Assembly (NCBI RefSeq): GCF_014805685.1
Contig: NC_060885.1
Span: 9,112,632 to 9,176,631, forward strand
DNA from: Silurus meridionalis
Lineage: Eukaryota; Chordata; Actinopteri; Siluriformes; Siluridae
Reading direction: 5' to 3'
Length of the DNA: 64,000 nucleotides
Within the stretch, counting starts at the first letter, position 1. Each line of letters begins with the position of its first letter. Below, piece by piece: positions 12,170-23,759 of this stretch. The notes beneath the pieces are model-generated. The model was not told the origin of the DNA. It saw only the letters and a list, made by a program, of their open reading frames with translations, and searched no databases. Made by a program: the position numbers and the translations under genes.

Positions 12170-12425
12170 AATTGTGGTGGTGGTCAGTATATCTGCCTTA
12201 CACCTTGATTCACATCTGAGTGCTTTGACAGTTTCCTCCAGGTACTCCAGTTATCTCCTCCAGTACAAGGACATATGTTGTAGGCCTATTGGCATTTCTA
12301 AATTGTCTGTAGTGAGTGAATTTGTTTCTTGCGATGGGTCAGCACCCTGTCCAGTGTGTCCTTTATCTTGTACAGGTTTCCTGGGATTGGCTTTGCCATG
12401 ACCTTTGCAGGACAAATGGTAGGAA
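12170..12425 (+). mobile_element. Diverged copy of a common fish interspersed repeat
   Basis: The order of blocks 'tttcctccaggtactccag', 'gtaggcctattggc', 'ctaaattg', 'gcgatgggtcagcaccctgtccag' and 'tcctgggattggct' follows a widespread teleost short repeat. Its usual version reads 'tttcctccgggtactccggt ... taggtggattggc ... ctaaattgcccc ... gatggactggcgtcccatccagg ... ccgggataggctccgg'. The end of that repeat ('ccctgaccaggataaagcggttac') is also seen alone at about 48,953-48,995 and, inverted, at 47,563-47,640. Family identity is from memory. Confidence 0.6.
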
Positions 12426-13521
12426 AATCAATGTATGGAAGGCCTTATCGTTCCAATCCTTTTAAAAGAGAGTGCATATTGTTTAGGTATTTATTAAGTA
12501 AACATATTAAGGTAATATTCAAATTAGCCTCTCAAGGATGCTAAAACTGGAGCCTCAAAAGCAGAAATGCTACTCAAAACATGGCACCCAGCACACATAA
12601 AACAGCAAGTAATATTTCAAAGAAATGTAAACATAATGACATCTACCACAGCTAACAGCACCATGGCCAAGCCTGATCCAGCTCCAGCAGAGATGACAGT
12701 GAACCCTGTGTAGTTAGTGTTTGTTTATTCAGAAGGCTAGCACTAATGAGTTGCTAACACTGCTGCAATGTTGTTAGTGTTTGATAGGCTATTTATGTCT
12801 GTATGTGTTGTGTGTGTGTATAGTTAATAGGCCAGTTATTGCCATCAGCCCTTTCAATGTGACTACACCATTAAAATACAGTAAAACAAAATACATTGCT
12901 AGCTAGCAGGAATTAAACGAGAACTCCTATTTGCATATTAGTGTTTGATTAATATGTAACCTTCAATAACATCCAAGATTGATTTTGTATTGAATTCCTG
13001 AGTTAACTTCACTTGTCTTCAATTGACATGTTGGTTTTGTTGAAAGGTTCCTACATTACTCACATTGCTATTTAGCTAACTGCTAATAGATATGTCAATG
13101 GAATTCAGCATTCTCTTCACCTGCCCTGGTCTCTCATCCAGTTATTTGAACCATCCATTTAACAGATCTGATACAGTATGTATCAGAATGTATGATGAAA
13201 TAAAACTTCAGATATGTCTGTTCACAGCTAGGTGATTCCACAATATAGTTTTTGCAATTCTTAAAACAAAAAAATAAAAATAAAAATCAGTCAAGCAAAA
13301 ATCTTATTTGTACACGGTTTCTTTGTTGATGCGAGCTGCAGATTGATTGCAAATTTAAAAATGATTATCAGGGTTAAAGTAAAAGTTTTGATATCCCAGA
13401 ATGAGCAAATACACAAATATCGATGCTATTGACATTAAGGACACATAACTGACAATTATTTTCCAATAAAAATTTTCTTTCTGTCTAGTCAATTGGTAAC
13501 ATTATCATGCTTTCCCATCAG

Positions 13522-13523
<2 letters not shown>
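12426..13523. other. Intergenic stretch, no gene seen
   Basis: Unique AT-rich sequence without a supportable feature. Confidence 0.5.

Positions 13524-13602
<79 letters not shown>
13524..13602. repeat. (AT)n microsatellite
   Basis: A nearly pure 79-base AT run, able to form a hairpin or cruciform. Confidence 0.97.
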
Positions 13603-13605
<3 letters not shown>

Positions 13606-14462
13606 AAAACTAATATTTTGTCCCATTATTGAGAAAAAAGTAACATGATGTAATTTTCTGGTGTACATGTGGCTTACTGAAATGTACATTGTTCCAAAAA
13701 CTGTAAGGGACAAGTCACAGAAAAAAAGGTTTTGACGTTTTTCCTGGTGATATCAGTAGGACAATGATGGAATCACCACCTAGCTACTGTAGCTTGCAAG
13801 ATGTTTAAAAGCTCAAGCCTAGCTTTCTGGCAGCAACTAGCTACTTAAACCTCTTAATTACCATTAATTTCACAGTGTCTAAACCAACTAAAGGTAAATT
13901 TTAGTATATCACCTAACAACTATCCTGTAAAACAGTATGTTATTAAACACATTAGAAAACACATCGTCAATGTGTTTAACAAACATAGCAACCATAAGCA
14001 TTGCTACAAAGGGCTGGAATGATTACACTCAGTGCCAAAATGATGGAGCTTTGTGTTCTTGAGAGCAGAGGGAAAGCTTTTTTTCTGCTCAGCCAAGCAG
14101 CAAGTATGCCGGTACAGTAATCCGACTGACATCATTAAGAGCAGCCTTCCTCTCAAACTAATGAGAGATAAAGAAATCAATTAGATGAAGAGATAGAGAG
14201 AGTGCACACTCAATAAACAGGACTATTGATTAGCATCAAGAAGCCAAGATCAACTGTCAGCCAACAAGCATTCCTTTTACTCAGGGATTAGGAGCTAGGA
14301 AGTAAACATGATGAGGTTGCATATATAATGTAAAAATCTCTTCTATACATTAGATGAACTAATTAAGAATTGAGACAGTGTTTAGACTCATGCATTAAAG
14401 GAAGCATTTGCCTTCTGTTAAGCTTATTGGTATTTGTAAAGAAGTATAAGTGATGGTTCACT
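13603..14462. other. Intergenic stretch, no gene seen
   Basis: Unique AT-rich sequence up to the 5' truncation point of the L2 element. Confidence 0.5.
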
Positions 14463-14759
14463 TAATCGGCGAGAACTCAGATCTGCAGAGAGGAACTGGA
14501 AAAAATCACAACTTGATGTAGACCTCTCATCTTACCGTGCACTCCTGACCAAATTTTCTTTGGAGGTGACTTCTGCCAAAACTGCCTTCTACAAGGAAAA
14601 GCTTGAAGATCCTCGTAAGCTTCACAACATCGTCTCTTCTCTTCTCTACTCAACCCCCCTGCTGCACCTGCTCCATCCTCCCTGACTGCTAATGACTTTG
14701 CCTCCTTCTATGATGAGAAGATTAAGAAAATCTGCCAGACCTTTACTTCCTCTCTAACC

Positions 14760-15752
14760 ATGACTACACAACACAGCCAACAATCCACTACGTCTCTGTC
14801 AAGCTTCTCAACCTTAACAGAAGATGAGATACTGCAAGTCATCCGATCTTGCAATCCCACCACCTGTCCTCTGGATCCAATCCCTTCAACTACGCTTCAG
14901 ACCATCATGCAAGATCTCCTGCCCTTCATCTCCACAATCATCAATGGGTCATTAACATCTGGCTATGTACCAACTACCTTCAAGCAAGCAAGGGTCATTC
15001 CCATCTTGAAGAAACCTGCTCTGGATCCATCAGACATCAACAACTACAGACCGGTATCACTTCTCTCCTTTCTTTCTAAATATCTGGAACGCACTGTTTT
15101 TAACCAACTGTCTGTCTATCTCTCACAGAACAACCTCCATGATCCGAACCAGTCTGGGTTCAAAGCGGCACATTCCACAGAGATGGCCCTTTTGGCTGTT
15201 TCTGAGAAACTGCATGCTGCTCGGTCAGCCAAGCTGTCATCTGTACTTATCTTCCTGGACCTTTCAGCAGCATTTGACACAGTCAACCACAAGACACTTT
15301 TGTCAACCCTCAAGAGCCTTGGTATCTGCGGAACAGCATGGGAATGGTTTGCTTCCTACCTGGAAGGTCGCTCATACCAGGTAACATGGAGGGGATCCAC
15401 ATCTGCCCCGTGCAGACTCACCACTGGTGTCCCACAAGGCTCTGTACTTGGTCCCCTCCTTTTCTCCCTCTATACCCACTCCATTGGTGAAGTCATATCC
15501 TCACATGGGTTTTCTCATCACTGCTATGCAGATGACACTCAACTCATCTTTTCTTTCCCTCTATCAGATACCACAGCTTCCGCTCGGATCTCAGCATGCT
15601 TGTCAGACATATCTTCATGGATGAGTGCTCACCAACTAAAACTCAACCCCAGCAAAACAGAACTGCTGGTCATCCCAGGTGATTCAACTCCCGGTCAAGA
15701 TCTCCAAATAACACTTCATGACTCTGCTCTCCCCTTCAGCCACTGCTCATAA
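14760..15752 (+). pseudogene. L2 reverse transcriptase, main open segment
   Basis: This 330-codon segment carries most of the polymerase. The finger block NNYRPVSLLSFLSKYLER is at about residues 97-115, the first catalytic aspartate in FLDLSAAFD at residue 167, GVPQGSVLGPLLF at about 225-237, and the catalytic YADD at 256-259. All three metal-binding aspartates are intact. The segment ends at a stop just after LHDSALPFSHCS, where a frameshift moves the reading frame to the next segment. Upstream, the linker at 14,463-14,750 is in another frame and contains a stop after a proline-rich stretch. The protein would copy its own RNA at a nicked chromosomal site, but this copy cannot make the whole polyprotein. 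Confidence 0.9.
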
Positions 15753-16362
15753 CCTTGGGGTAACTATGGACAATGAACTGTCTTTCTTCCCACATGTCGC
15801 TAATGTTGCTCGTTCTTGTCGATTTCTTCTCTATAACATCCGAAGGATTCAACCATTTCTGTCCATACAGGCTGCCCAGGTGCTTGTTCAGTCTCTTGTC
15901 ATTTCAAGACTTGACTACTGCAACTCTCTGCTGGCAGGTCTTCCCCTGAACGCTATTCGTCCACTGCAAATGATCCAAAACACAGCTGCATGACTTGTAT
16001 TCAATCAGCCCAAGTTTTCCCACACCACCCCACTGCTGCGCTCCCTTCACTGGCTTCCAGTAGCTGCACGTATCAGAGTCAAAACACTGATGCTTGCCTA
16101 CAAGGCCAAAAATGGACCAGAACCATCTTACCTCAGTGACCTCATCACATCTTGCACTGCACCACGCTGTCTGAGATCCTCCAGCACTGCTCGACTGGTA
16201 CCACCTTCTCTCAGAATGAGAGGTAAGTACACTTCAAGGCTCTTCTCTGTTCTGGCACCGAGGTGGTGGAATGAAGTTCCCCTAGATGTCCGTACAGCAG
16301 AGTCCCTGATTATCTTCAAGCGGCGACTGAAGACCTACCTCTTCCTGAAATACCTAAATTAG
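15718..16362 (+). pseudogene. L2 reverse transcriptase C-terminal part, with one nonsense codon
   Basis: After the frameshift the frame continues with NLGVTMDNELSF, SCRFLLYNIRRIQPFLS, VISRLDYCNSLLAGLP and QNTAA. A stop (TGA, 15,991-15,993) interrupts it, and the same frame then carries on with LVFNQPKFSHTTPLLRSLHW and LAPRWWNEVPLDVRTAES, ending FKRRLKTYLFLKYLN at a natural stop. In this clade the interrupted position is normally arginine (AARLVFNQP), so the TGA probably arose from CGA by CpG deamination. This region is the thumb and C-terminal domain of L2 polymerases. Confidence 0.88.
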
Positions 16363-16512
16363 CACTTTCAACGTTTGTAGAATTCAAGTTATATTTATAT
16401 TAAGTTTGTAATCCTGCGTACCAGTGTAGATTTATTCATTACTAGAGAGTTAAAGCAATTTTGTACGTTGCTCTGGATAAGGGCGTCTGCTAAATGCCGC
16501 AAATGTAAATGT

Positions 16513-17375
16513 AAATGTTCAGCAGGTAATGAATTATGCCCCTTGACTTGTTGTGAGGTTGTGAGTTTAAAATCGTGGTTTCAGAGGTGGATCTTTAAGC
16601 AAAACCCAAGGGATCCTGGTCTTTCCAAATACTGTACATTTTATTATTTATTTTTTTTATTTTTTATTATAGTCTTAACTGGAACTTATCTACAAAATAA
16701 AAACCTTTGCACAAACATCAGGTACAAATTTCTACCATAGATCTGAATGGTCAAGCCAATCTATTAAACATTCTTTTTTTTCTATTTATATGTCAATGAA
16801 TGCATGTCCATTTCTGTCTCTTTGTAAACCTTATAATATTACGAATAGTACAAGTCTTATATATAGACTAAATGCAATTTTTGAAATGGCACTTTCACAG
16901 TTCGTGTCACAGATCTGTAGAATGTATGTAACACAATTTTAGCACTTAGTGACTTCTTCAAACCTTAATCAACACATTCAGGATATACAGTATGTCTTTA
17001 TGTCTGTTTTTGCCTTGGCATGCATATTGTATACTGTAGATTTACCGTGGGTGGCAAGATGATGCAGCAGATAGCATAGGGTAAAGTGATATAGTAACGA
17101 TACGTATTGGATAAGGACACTAGATCACAAGTTTTTTCTTTCCACAACACGTTGGTTTATAGTGTAAGTAAACACAAAACACAATGTCAACAGATCAAGA
17201 TATAGTATGTGGTAGCAATTAAACAATATAAAGTAAAAGAAATCTGAAGCCAAAGTTCAGCTATTAAAATTATTTGCCTGAGGGGAAAAGTCTGTCAATT
17301 TTGAGTTGAACTAAGACAGTGTTAATAAAGGAAATTTGTCTAAACAAATTTAGAGAAGCAGTTTCCTCAGATATT
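16513..17375. other. Intergenic stretch, no gene seen
   Basis: Unique sequence downstream of the L2 tail. No supportable feature. Confidence 0.5.
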
Positions 17376-17436
17376 TATTTATAACATTTGGCAGGTGCCC
17401 TTTTCCAGATCGATTTTACTAAAGTGCTTTGTAGTC
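17376..17436 (-). mobile_element. Short L2/SINE tail fragment
   Basis: The plus strand 'ataacatttggcaggtgcccttttccaga' is the reverse complement of a diverged L2-type 3' tail, as at 5912 and 9235. The rest of the element is not recognisable. Confidence 0.5.
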
Positions 17437-17703
17437 TCTGTCAAATTATATACCACAATACTGGTTCATTAGGTCACAGACAAGAAGGCAATCAGTCTAA
17501 AAACTCTGTTGAAAGGAAATATAGATAGAATGGCCAATTTGAAGAGCAAAGTCTTGGGGTATGCCTTCCTTGTGCCCTGAGAGATGGTCAGAGCAGAGGT
17601 ACCCAACCACACACCACCCCAGCCAGTCCATAAGAATATTTTTAAAATAAAACTGGTTTGTGGTGTACTAAAGTTTGAAGACTGCTGTGCTAGAGTATTA
17701 TTG

Positions 17704-17890
17704 TCTTCTCCCATTAGGGGTCGCCACAGCGGATCATCCGTATTCATGATCCGCATGTTCGATTTGGCACATGTTTTTACGCTGGATGCCCTTCAAAATG
17801 CAACCCTCCCCATTTATCCGGGCTTGGGACTGGCACTAAGAGTGCACTGGCTTGTGCAACCCTAATGGCTGGGGTTGGTTCCCTGACCGG
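17704..17890 (-). mobile_element. tRNA-Glu/RTE SINE, 5'-truncated
   Basis: This is the same family as the copy at 11,705-11,951. The RTE-like 3' end lies at 17,704-17,750 and the body at 17,780-17,870 (CATTTATCCGGGCTTGGGAC on the plus strand). The copy stops within the tRNA portion, keeping only the end of the acceptor stem (plus-strand TTCCCTGACCGG). It keeps a body segment, 'aagagtgcactggcttgtgcaaccctaat', that the 11,705 copy lacks. Confidence 0.85.
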
Positions 17891-17964
17891 ACATGACCAA
17901 ACAACAAAATACTGAGCATGAGCAAGGACATGGAGAGACAACCTTGAGACAATCATAGGTGAAA

Positions 17965-18113
17965 TAAAGGTAGTTTATACTAAATTTTTTCTTCACATAT
18001 TCCAGTGATATTAGGAAGCCAGATATAATACAGTACCCCTGGAGCACAGATGGTTAAGGGCCTCGTTTAAAGCCTTCAATAGTGCCAGCTTTGCGATAAC
18101 ACGGCTACCACCT
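17965..18113 (-). mobile_element. SINE of a second tRNA-like family
   Basis: Read on the minus strand: a head GTGGTAGCCGTG, the block 'gaggcccttaacca', then 'gtgctccaggggtactgtat' and a tail 'atatgtgaagaaaaaattt'. The copy at 48,345-48,540 has the same order of blocks. This is a common fish short interspersed repeat, and both copies are diverged. Placement is from remembered consensus. Confidence 0.6.
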
Positions 18114-19244
18114 CCTAGTGAGTAGTGTGACTGATACAGCTATATACACAAGTCATAATCAAGGTAAGGAGGAAATGGTGTGAATGATTACAAGCATGTG
18201 ACAAACAAGGAAGTGTAGGAGGCATAATATGGGTGATGATAATCATAGAGAATGTGTATATATCACATTAAAATGTGTATATATCACATTAAATACATCA
18301 AATCCCAAAATCTATTCTGGCCGTCATGCATTATCTATCATTTGTGTTCATCAACACACCTTAATTTAAATGATGAATGTAAATGTAAAACCCACAGCCA
18401 TGAGAGTTCTGCAAAGTATTCATGCTCCTACACAATTTCACTTTGGAACTGAGTGGATGGGTGCATGGAGTGGGAACAATGTTATCCAAAAAACACTACA
18501 ACTAAAGCTTTACCATCTAAGTGATTAGGCTATTAGCACCAAAAAAATAAAAATAAATAAATAAATAAACATTTAGCTTGGCAAAGCAATGCAGCCCACT
18601 ACTTTTTTAGGCCAGCAAGTTATATCGAACAAATTGCTACACTCATGCAAACAGAGGCTTCCCAGGTTGAACTTGGCATCAGTGCTCATGTCTGCACCCA
18701 GAACTGTTAGAGCTCATTTGAAAAAAGGCACCATGTTTGTAGGTTTGTTTTCATGCAGAGGAAGTCCATTCGAACCAAAGTGTAATTACACAAGTCTGTT
18801 TTATTAATGGAAACTTTTTTTCATGTATTCATTGATTCTTTGGTTGAATTTATCGATATCAAATCCTTTTTTAATAAATACTGTACAGGTTGTGATGATG
18901 ATGCATGATGCAGCTTTCTTGCTTCAGTGGATTTTCACACAAAAATCATGTTCTTTGTATGATGCTTATTGTGTAATACAGTAACCCATAAAAGTGATCT
19001 GATATTATAATTATAATTATAATACTGACCACAGCAGTACTGTAGGTCAGAAGCCATTGATCTATGTTTCATTAGTAATTCTATTATCATTTCTATAGCA
19101 AAAAATCCACAGCGACCTCATTTTCTGGCTGAAGTTTTTTATTTATTATTTGTGTGAATAATCAGCTCTTTTTATGAGGAAATCATTAAAAGTTTTAGAT
19201 CCTGATTGAAGGAATGATTGGAAGTCCTAAAACTTCCTAACAAA
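18114..19244. other. Intergenic stretch, no gene seen
   Basis: Contains a perfect 20-base tandem doublet of 'aatgtgtatatatcacatta' at about 18,250-18,293. Otherwise unremarkable. Confidence 0.5.
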
Positions 19245-19340
19245 TCCTAACACTGCTGAGCTGCTCTTTACCCCTAAATGCTCAGTTATGTAAATGAGTT
19301 AAATGTATGTTTCTCTGGATAAGAGTAAATGTAAATGTAC
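19245..19340 (+). mobile_element. SINE 3' half with L2-type tail
   Basis: The plus strand reads 'ctgctctttacccctaaatgctcagtt', then 'tctctggataagagtaaatgtaaatgta'. This matches the body and tail of the L2-tailed SINE family, with the terminal (AAATGT)n repeat preserved. The head is missing. Confidence 0.65.
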
Positions 19341-21448
19341 ATCAAGTATAATACAAGTAATAACAGAAATCTGTAGCCAAGACCATCATTATTAAGTCCA
19401 AGACAGCAGTATAAAAGATTCAATAAAGATAAGTCTTCAAAAGAGTTTCAAATCCAAATCATGCTCACAGGAATAAACCTTTATTGTAATTTTATGCTTC
19501 GCAAAACAAGAAAATTATAATAATATTCCTTGAATTAATCACAATAACATAAATTAACAATATAAAACAGGCAATTAAATATAAAAAATTGTAAATTAAA
19601 CAATTGTAATTGAAGCAAGGTGGATTAGAAATACATTGAGGCAGTAGGACAGACAATATGGTAGATCAAGTCTAAATGAAAGAAAAAATTCAAGATCAAT
19701 ACCCATACCATTAAATCCTTTCAACTTCAACAAGTTGGCTTCATTTGTGTAGTGCAGCAATGATTAGGCTGTTTCCCACAAAAAGGAATGACTTCATCAA
19801 TCTTTGTGAATGTGGACAGAAAAGCCAACTCAAACATCATTTTTATAAACACTCTCTCAAAACCAAAATTATGTGTAGATAACTATGGGCCCAAGTCCAA
19901 GTCAAAATAGAAAACATACTGAGATCGAATTCCTGTATAATCGTACAATGGTTTAAAATATGATGCATCAGTCTTTAATGAACTAAACATTGTTATGGGA
20001 CAAGATAAAGAAAATATCTTTGGAAGTGCTGTTATTTAGGAAGTAACACTAATTCCAGCCACATTACATCAACCTAAATTTGAATCTTGTCCTATGATAG
20101 TGCAACGAATATTATTTAAGTCTCTTTTCAGGAATCTTCATCCTTGATTCCCACCATTATTTTTTATTGGCAGCAGGAAGAATTAAGAAAAGGTCTAGGT
20201 GTAGCTCATAAAGATAACACACATGTGAGTTTACCTCAAGCAAACTCTGGTGGGTCAGAGATTAGTTTTCCTGAGCCGTACTCAGGTTCACACTCAATCA
20301 AATGTACGAAGCTCTCAGCACTATCCCCTTTAAAGCCAGAAAAATGTCAAGTCAAGAATGAAAACACTTGAGTTTTTAATAGGTGTTCTCCACACCATTC
20401 TTCCACCTTTCCATCTGTCCCTCTACCAGATCCCTTCTGAGTGCATTTTGGGTTGGTTTGCTCTTCTTTTTATTATTTTTATCCCCAGCTATAAGTTTGT
20501 CCAAATCACAGACCGTAAAGACGATCTACGGTCCAAGTAGCATGGTATTCCCTCATAGTCTGTTCGAAATGTCATCCGCAGACTCCATTGTTCCCTTAAA
20601 TTGCTCAGAATAAAAGAGGACAAAAAGGCAGAAGTTTCATTCTTCGGATTCTCTGTCTTTTATAAGCGCTAGTCCTTTTGAAGTTTTGCCATTTTACATC
20701 TTACGCATGCTGTCGTTCGAAAGCTCAGTTAATAGAGATTGACTCTAGTTCTTTTTTTTTTTTTTTAGAAGCCTTTTTTATATTCCACAGTCACGTACAA
20801 TTGCCAGATGAATTATACATATCATATTTGGCGTGTTAATGTGCGAGACCGGTTATTAACGTCGCATTGCGTAGGCAGTAAGATGTCAGAGCGGATTCTC
20901 TCATTCCTCTACATTAGGCACATCCATGTTTTTCATGTGGTTGGTTTCATCGACTGTGTCATACCTGTTCATGTAATATGTGTTCATATTAGAGCCCTGG
21001 TGTGATGGAATTATTTTTCCCTCGTCTTTGACAAAAGAGAAATAGTTACTTTTGACATGAAGTAGATGTTTTTTTTTTTTGCCATGTGTACCAGGAGCAC
21101 ATGTACATCATATGTACTTAATGTATGTACAGGAGGCAGAAAACCCCTGCTGTGGTCTCAAGGATTTTTTATTATACATTTTTTTCTAAAAGGAAAAAAA
21201 AATACTGCAAAAAAGGAATATAGAATGTGAAAGACCCAATGGAAACTTAAGGATACAGTAGAATAAGATGATATACATCATCTTCTTTGTCTGTGTCATT
21301 GTGTGCGTGTAATGTGTGACGCTTTTTTCCTGCGAGGCCCTCTGTGCTGTGGTCTGCTTTTGGCCAACTGGAAATGTAATAAGAGAAACCAGGCCTTTGG
21401 GCAGGATGCATAATGTGGTTTCCACTCTAGTTTCTTTCTCCTCTCTCA

Positions 21449-21451
<3 letters not shown>
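19341..21451. other. Intergenic stretch, no gene seen
   Basis: AT-rich sequence with poly-T runs at about 20,751-20,766 and 21,070-21,080. No recognisable coding or repeat signature. Confidence 0.5.

Positions 21452-21493
<42 letters not shown>
21452..21493. repeat. (CT)n microsatellite
   Basis: A pure CT run of about 42 bases within a pyrimidine-rich stretch. Confidence 0.95.
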
Positions 21494-21499
<6 letters not shown>

Positions 21500-21943
21500 C
21501 TCTATAGCAGACTCATAAAGCATCTGCAGGACTCGAGCCAATTTCATCAGCACCTCTCCTTTCTTTTACTTACTCGTCTCCAGGCTTCTGTCTTACAGTA
21601 ATAATAAGTGCTCACAATAAGCAATCTGTCTCCTCCCGTTCTACTGCCTGTGGTCATCGCACCTCTCTTGTTCACTCTCACTCTTTCTTTTTTTTCAGTA
21701 CTCTCACCTTTCTTTTCCTCCTCCTGGGCAGTACAATTTTTCCTCTAGCACGACTGTCTTCTCCTTCTGCTTGTGTCCTCTCTGGATTTCCCCTGAGGAC
21801 ATATGGAAACCCAGCACATATGTGTCTCTTTTCTCTGCAGCATCATTGTCACATTCAAGCATCAGTGCTATTGCTTTACTGCCCTTGTCTTTTCTTCCAA
21901 CCTATAAATTAATGTGCGGTCTTAAAGCAACAATATTACACTG

Positions 21944-22403
21944 ACCAGGCATAACATTATGACCTCCTGCTTAATATTGTGTCGGTTTGCTGCCAAAACA
22001 GTTCTGACTTATTAAACATTATCATTAACTTCTTCAGCAATTTGAGCTACAAGAGCTTGTCAGTTGGATCGGCCCGCACAGGCCAGTCTTCGCTCCCCAC
22101 GTGCATTAATGAGCCTCGGACGTCAATGACCCTGTCACTGGTTCACCACTGTTCCTTCATTGCACCACTTTTTATAGATACTGACCACTGCAGACTGGGA
22201 ACATCCCACAAGAGCTGCAGTTTTGGAGATTTTGTGACCCAGTCGTCTAGAAATCACAATTTGGTAATTGTAAACGCCATTTTCCTGCTTCTAACACATC
22301 AACTTTAAAAAAAAAATGTCACTTGCTGCCTAATATATCCCACCCGCTAACAGGTGCCATGAAAGATAATCAGTGTTATTCATGGTCATAATGTTATGCC
22401 TGA
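21944..22403. mobile_element. Non-autonomous TIR transposon-like element
   Basis: The left end CAGGCATAACATTATGACC (from about 21,945) is matched by the inverted right end GGTCATAATGTTATGCCTGA (about 22,384-22,403). This gives an 18-base perfect terminal inverted repeat (AGGCATAACATTATGACC). The 420-base interior ('ggatcggcccgcacaggccag', 'gaccactgcagactgggaaca', 'tgcctaatatatcccaccc') is a sequence I know as a widespread teleost repeat. No open frame codes for a transposase. The superfamily and flanking duplication are not determined. Confidence 0.75.
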
Positions 22404-22406
22404 GGT

Positions 22407-23006
<600 letters not shown>

Positions 23007-23056
<50 letters not shown>
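23007..23056. repeat. (GT)n microsatellite
   Basis: A GT run of about 50 bases. Confidence 0.97.
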
Positions 23057-23059
<3 letters not shown>

Positions 23060-23611
23060 AGGCATCCCACTGAGTTTAGCTGACAGCAGGGTACACCTGG
23101 CTGCTCATGTCGTTGGAATAAGCCTGAGGAATCGGCCTTTGGCTAAGAGGATTGTGTGTGAAAGAGTGAGTAAGCGAGTGAGGGAGAACGAGGTGGGTGG
23201 AAAAGGTGAAAGAGAGACTGATGGAGAGCGACACCGAGCAAACGAGGTAGTGATGGAGAGCGCTCGAGGCAGGCGAGAGACAGCAAAGTACAAAATGAGA
23301 TCAGTTCAGCGCTGTAGGTGGCCATTTCAACAGCACTTTTTTGTTTTCTGCATGCCCGTGGGCGATAAAGATGTACCAAAGGTTTGCTTTTCATCCATAC
23401 TTGCTAAATAGTTTCTCTCTAAGTGTTATTTATGCATCCTGTACCCTTTAAAAAAAAATGGACATTACAGAAAAGTTGAAAGTCCAATCCACTTTGTGTG
23501 GGATGAAGGCAGCTTTGTCTCGGTCAGTGTGACTCACCAGATTTTCCATTCAGTCAGGCTCATGGATAATTATTTATTCTTTCTTCCGCGTTCACGATGG
23601 ATCTGGCGCCC

Positions 23612-23622
23612 AAGATGGCTGC
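23612..23622 (+). promoter_or_regulatory. YY1-like motif in the LINE 5' UTR
   Basis: AAGATGGCTGC is one base from the consensus AAGATGGCGGC bound by the transcription factor YY1. It lies about 140 bases before the first ATG of the LINE. In mammalian L1 a YY1 site near the 5' end directs the transcription start. Similar use here is inference. Confidence 0.4.
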
Positions 23623-23759
23623 CTCATGTGTTTGGGTAGCAAGATGCGCTCCCTGAAATCTGATAAGAATCTTTTTTTAGGATAACCATCCGTTTGAGTT
23701 TCTGAAACTTAGTTTTCCTACGTACTTAACTGGAACAGTTTGGAACATCCTTTTAAAAA

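Larger units (their letters stand above)
14463..16512 (+). mobile_element. L2-clade LINE, 5'-truncated
   Basis: A continuous L2-type non-LTR retrotransposon. It starts abruptly inside the linker between endonuclease and polymerase (the translation begins RRELRSAERNWKKSQLD), so the endonuclease and 5' UTR are missing. The reverse transcriptase follows at 14,760-15,752 and, after a frameshift, 15,718-16,362. The 3' end is the conserved L2 tail (GCTCTGGATAAGGGCGTCTG, then CTAAATGCC) followed by a (TGTAAA)-like short repeat at about 16,498-16,516, the signature by which L2 starts reverse transcription. 5' truncation is the normal outcome of target-primed reverse transcription. It is not autonomous. 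Confidence 0.92.
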
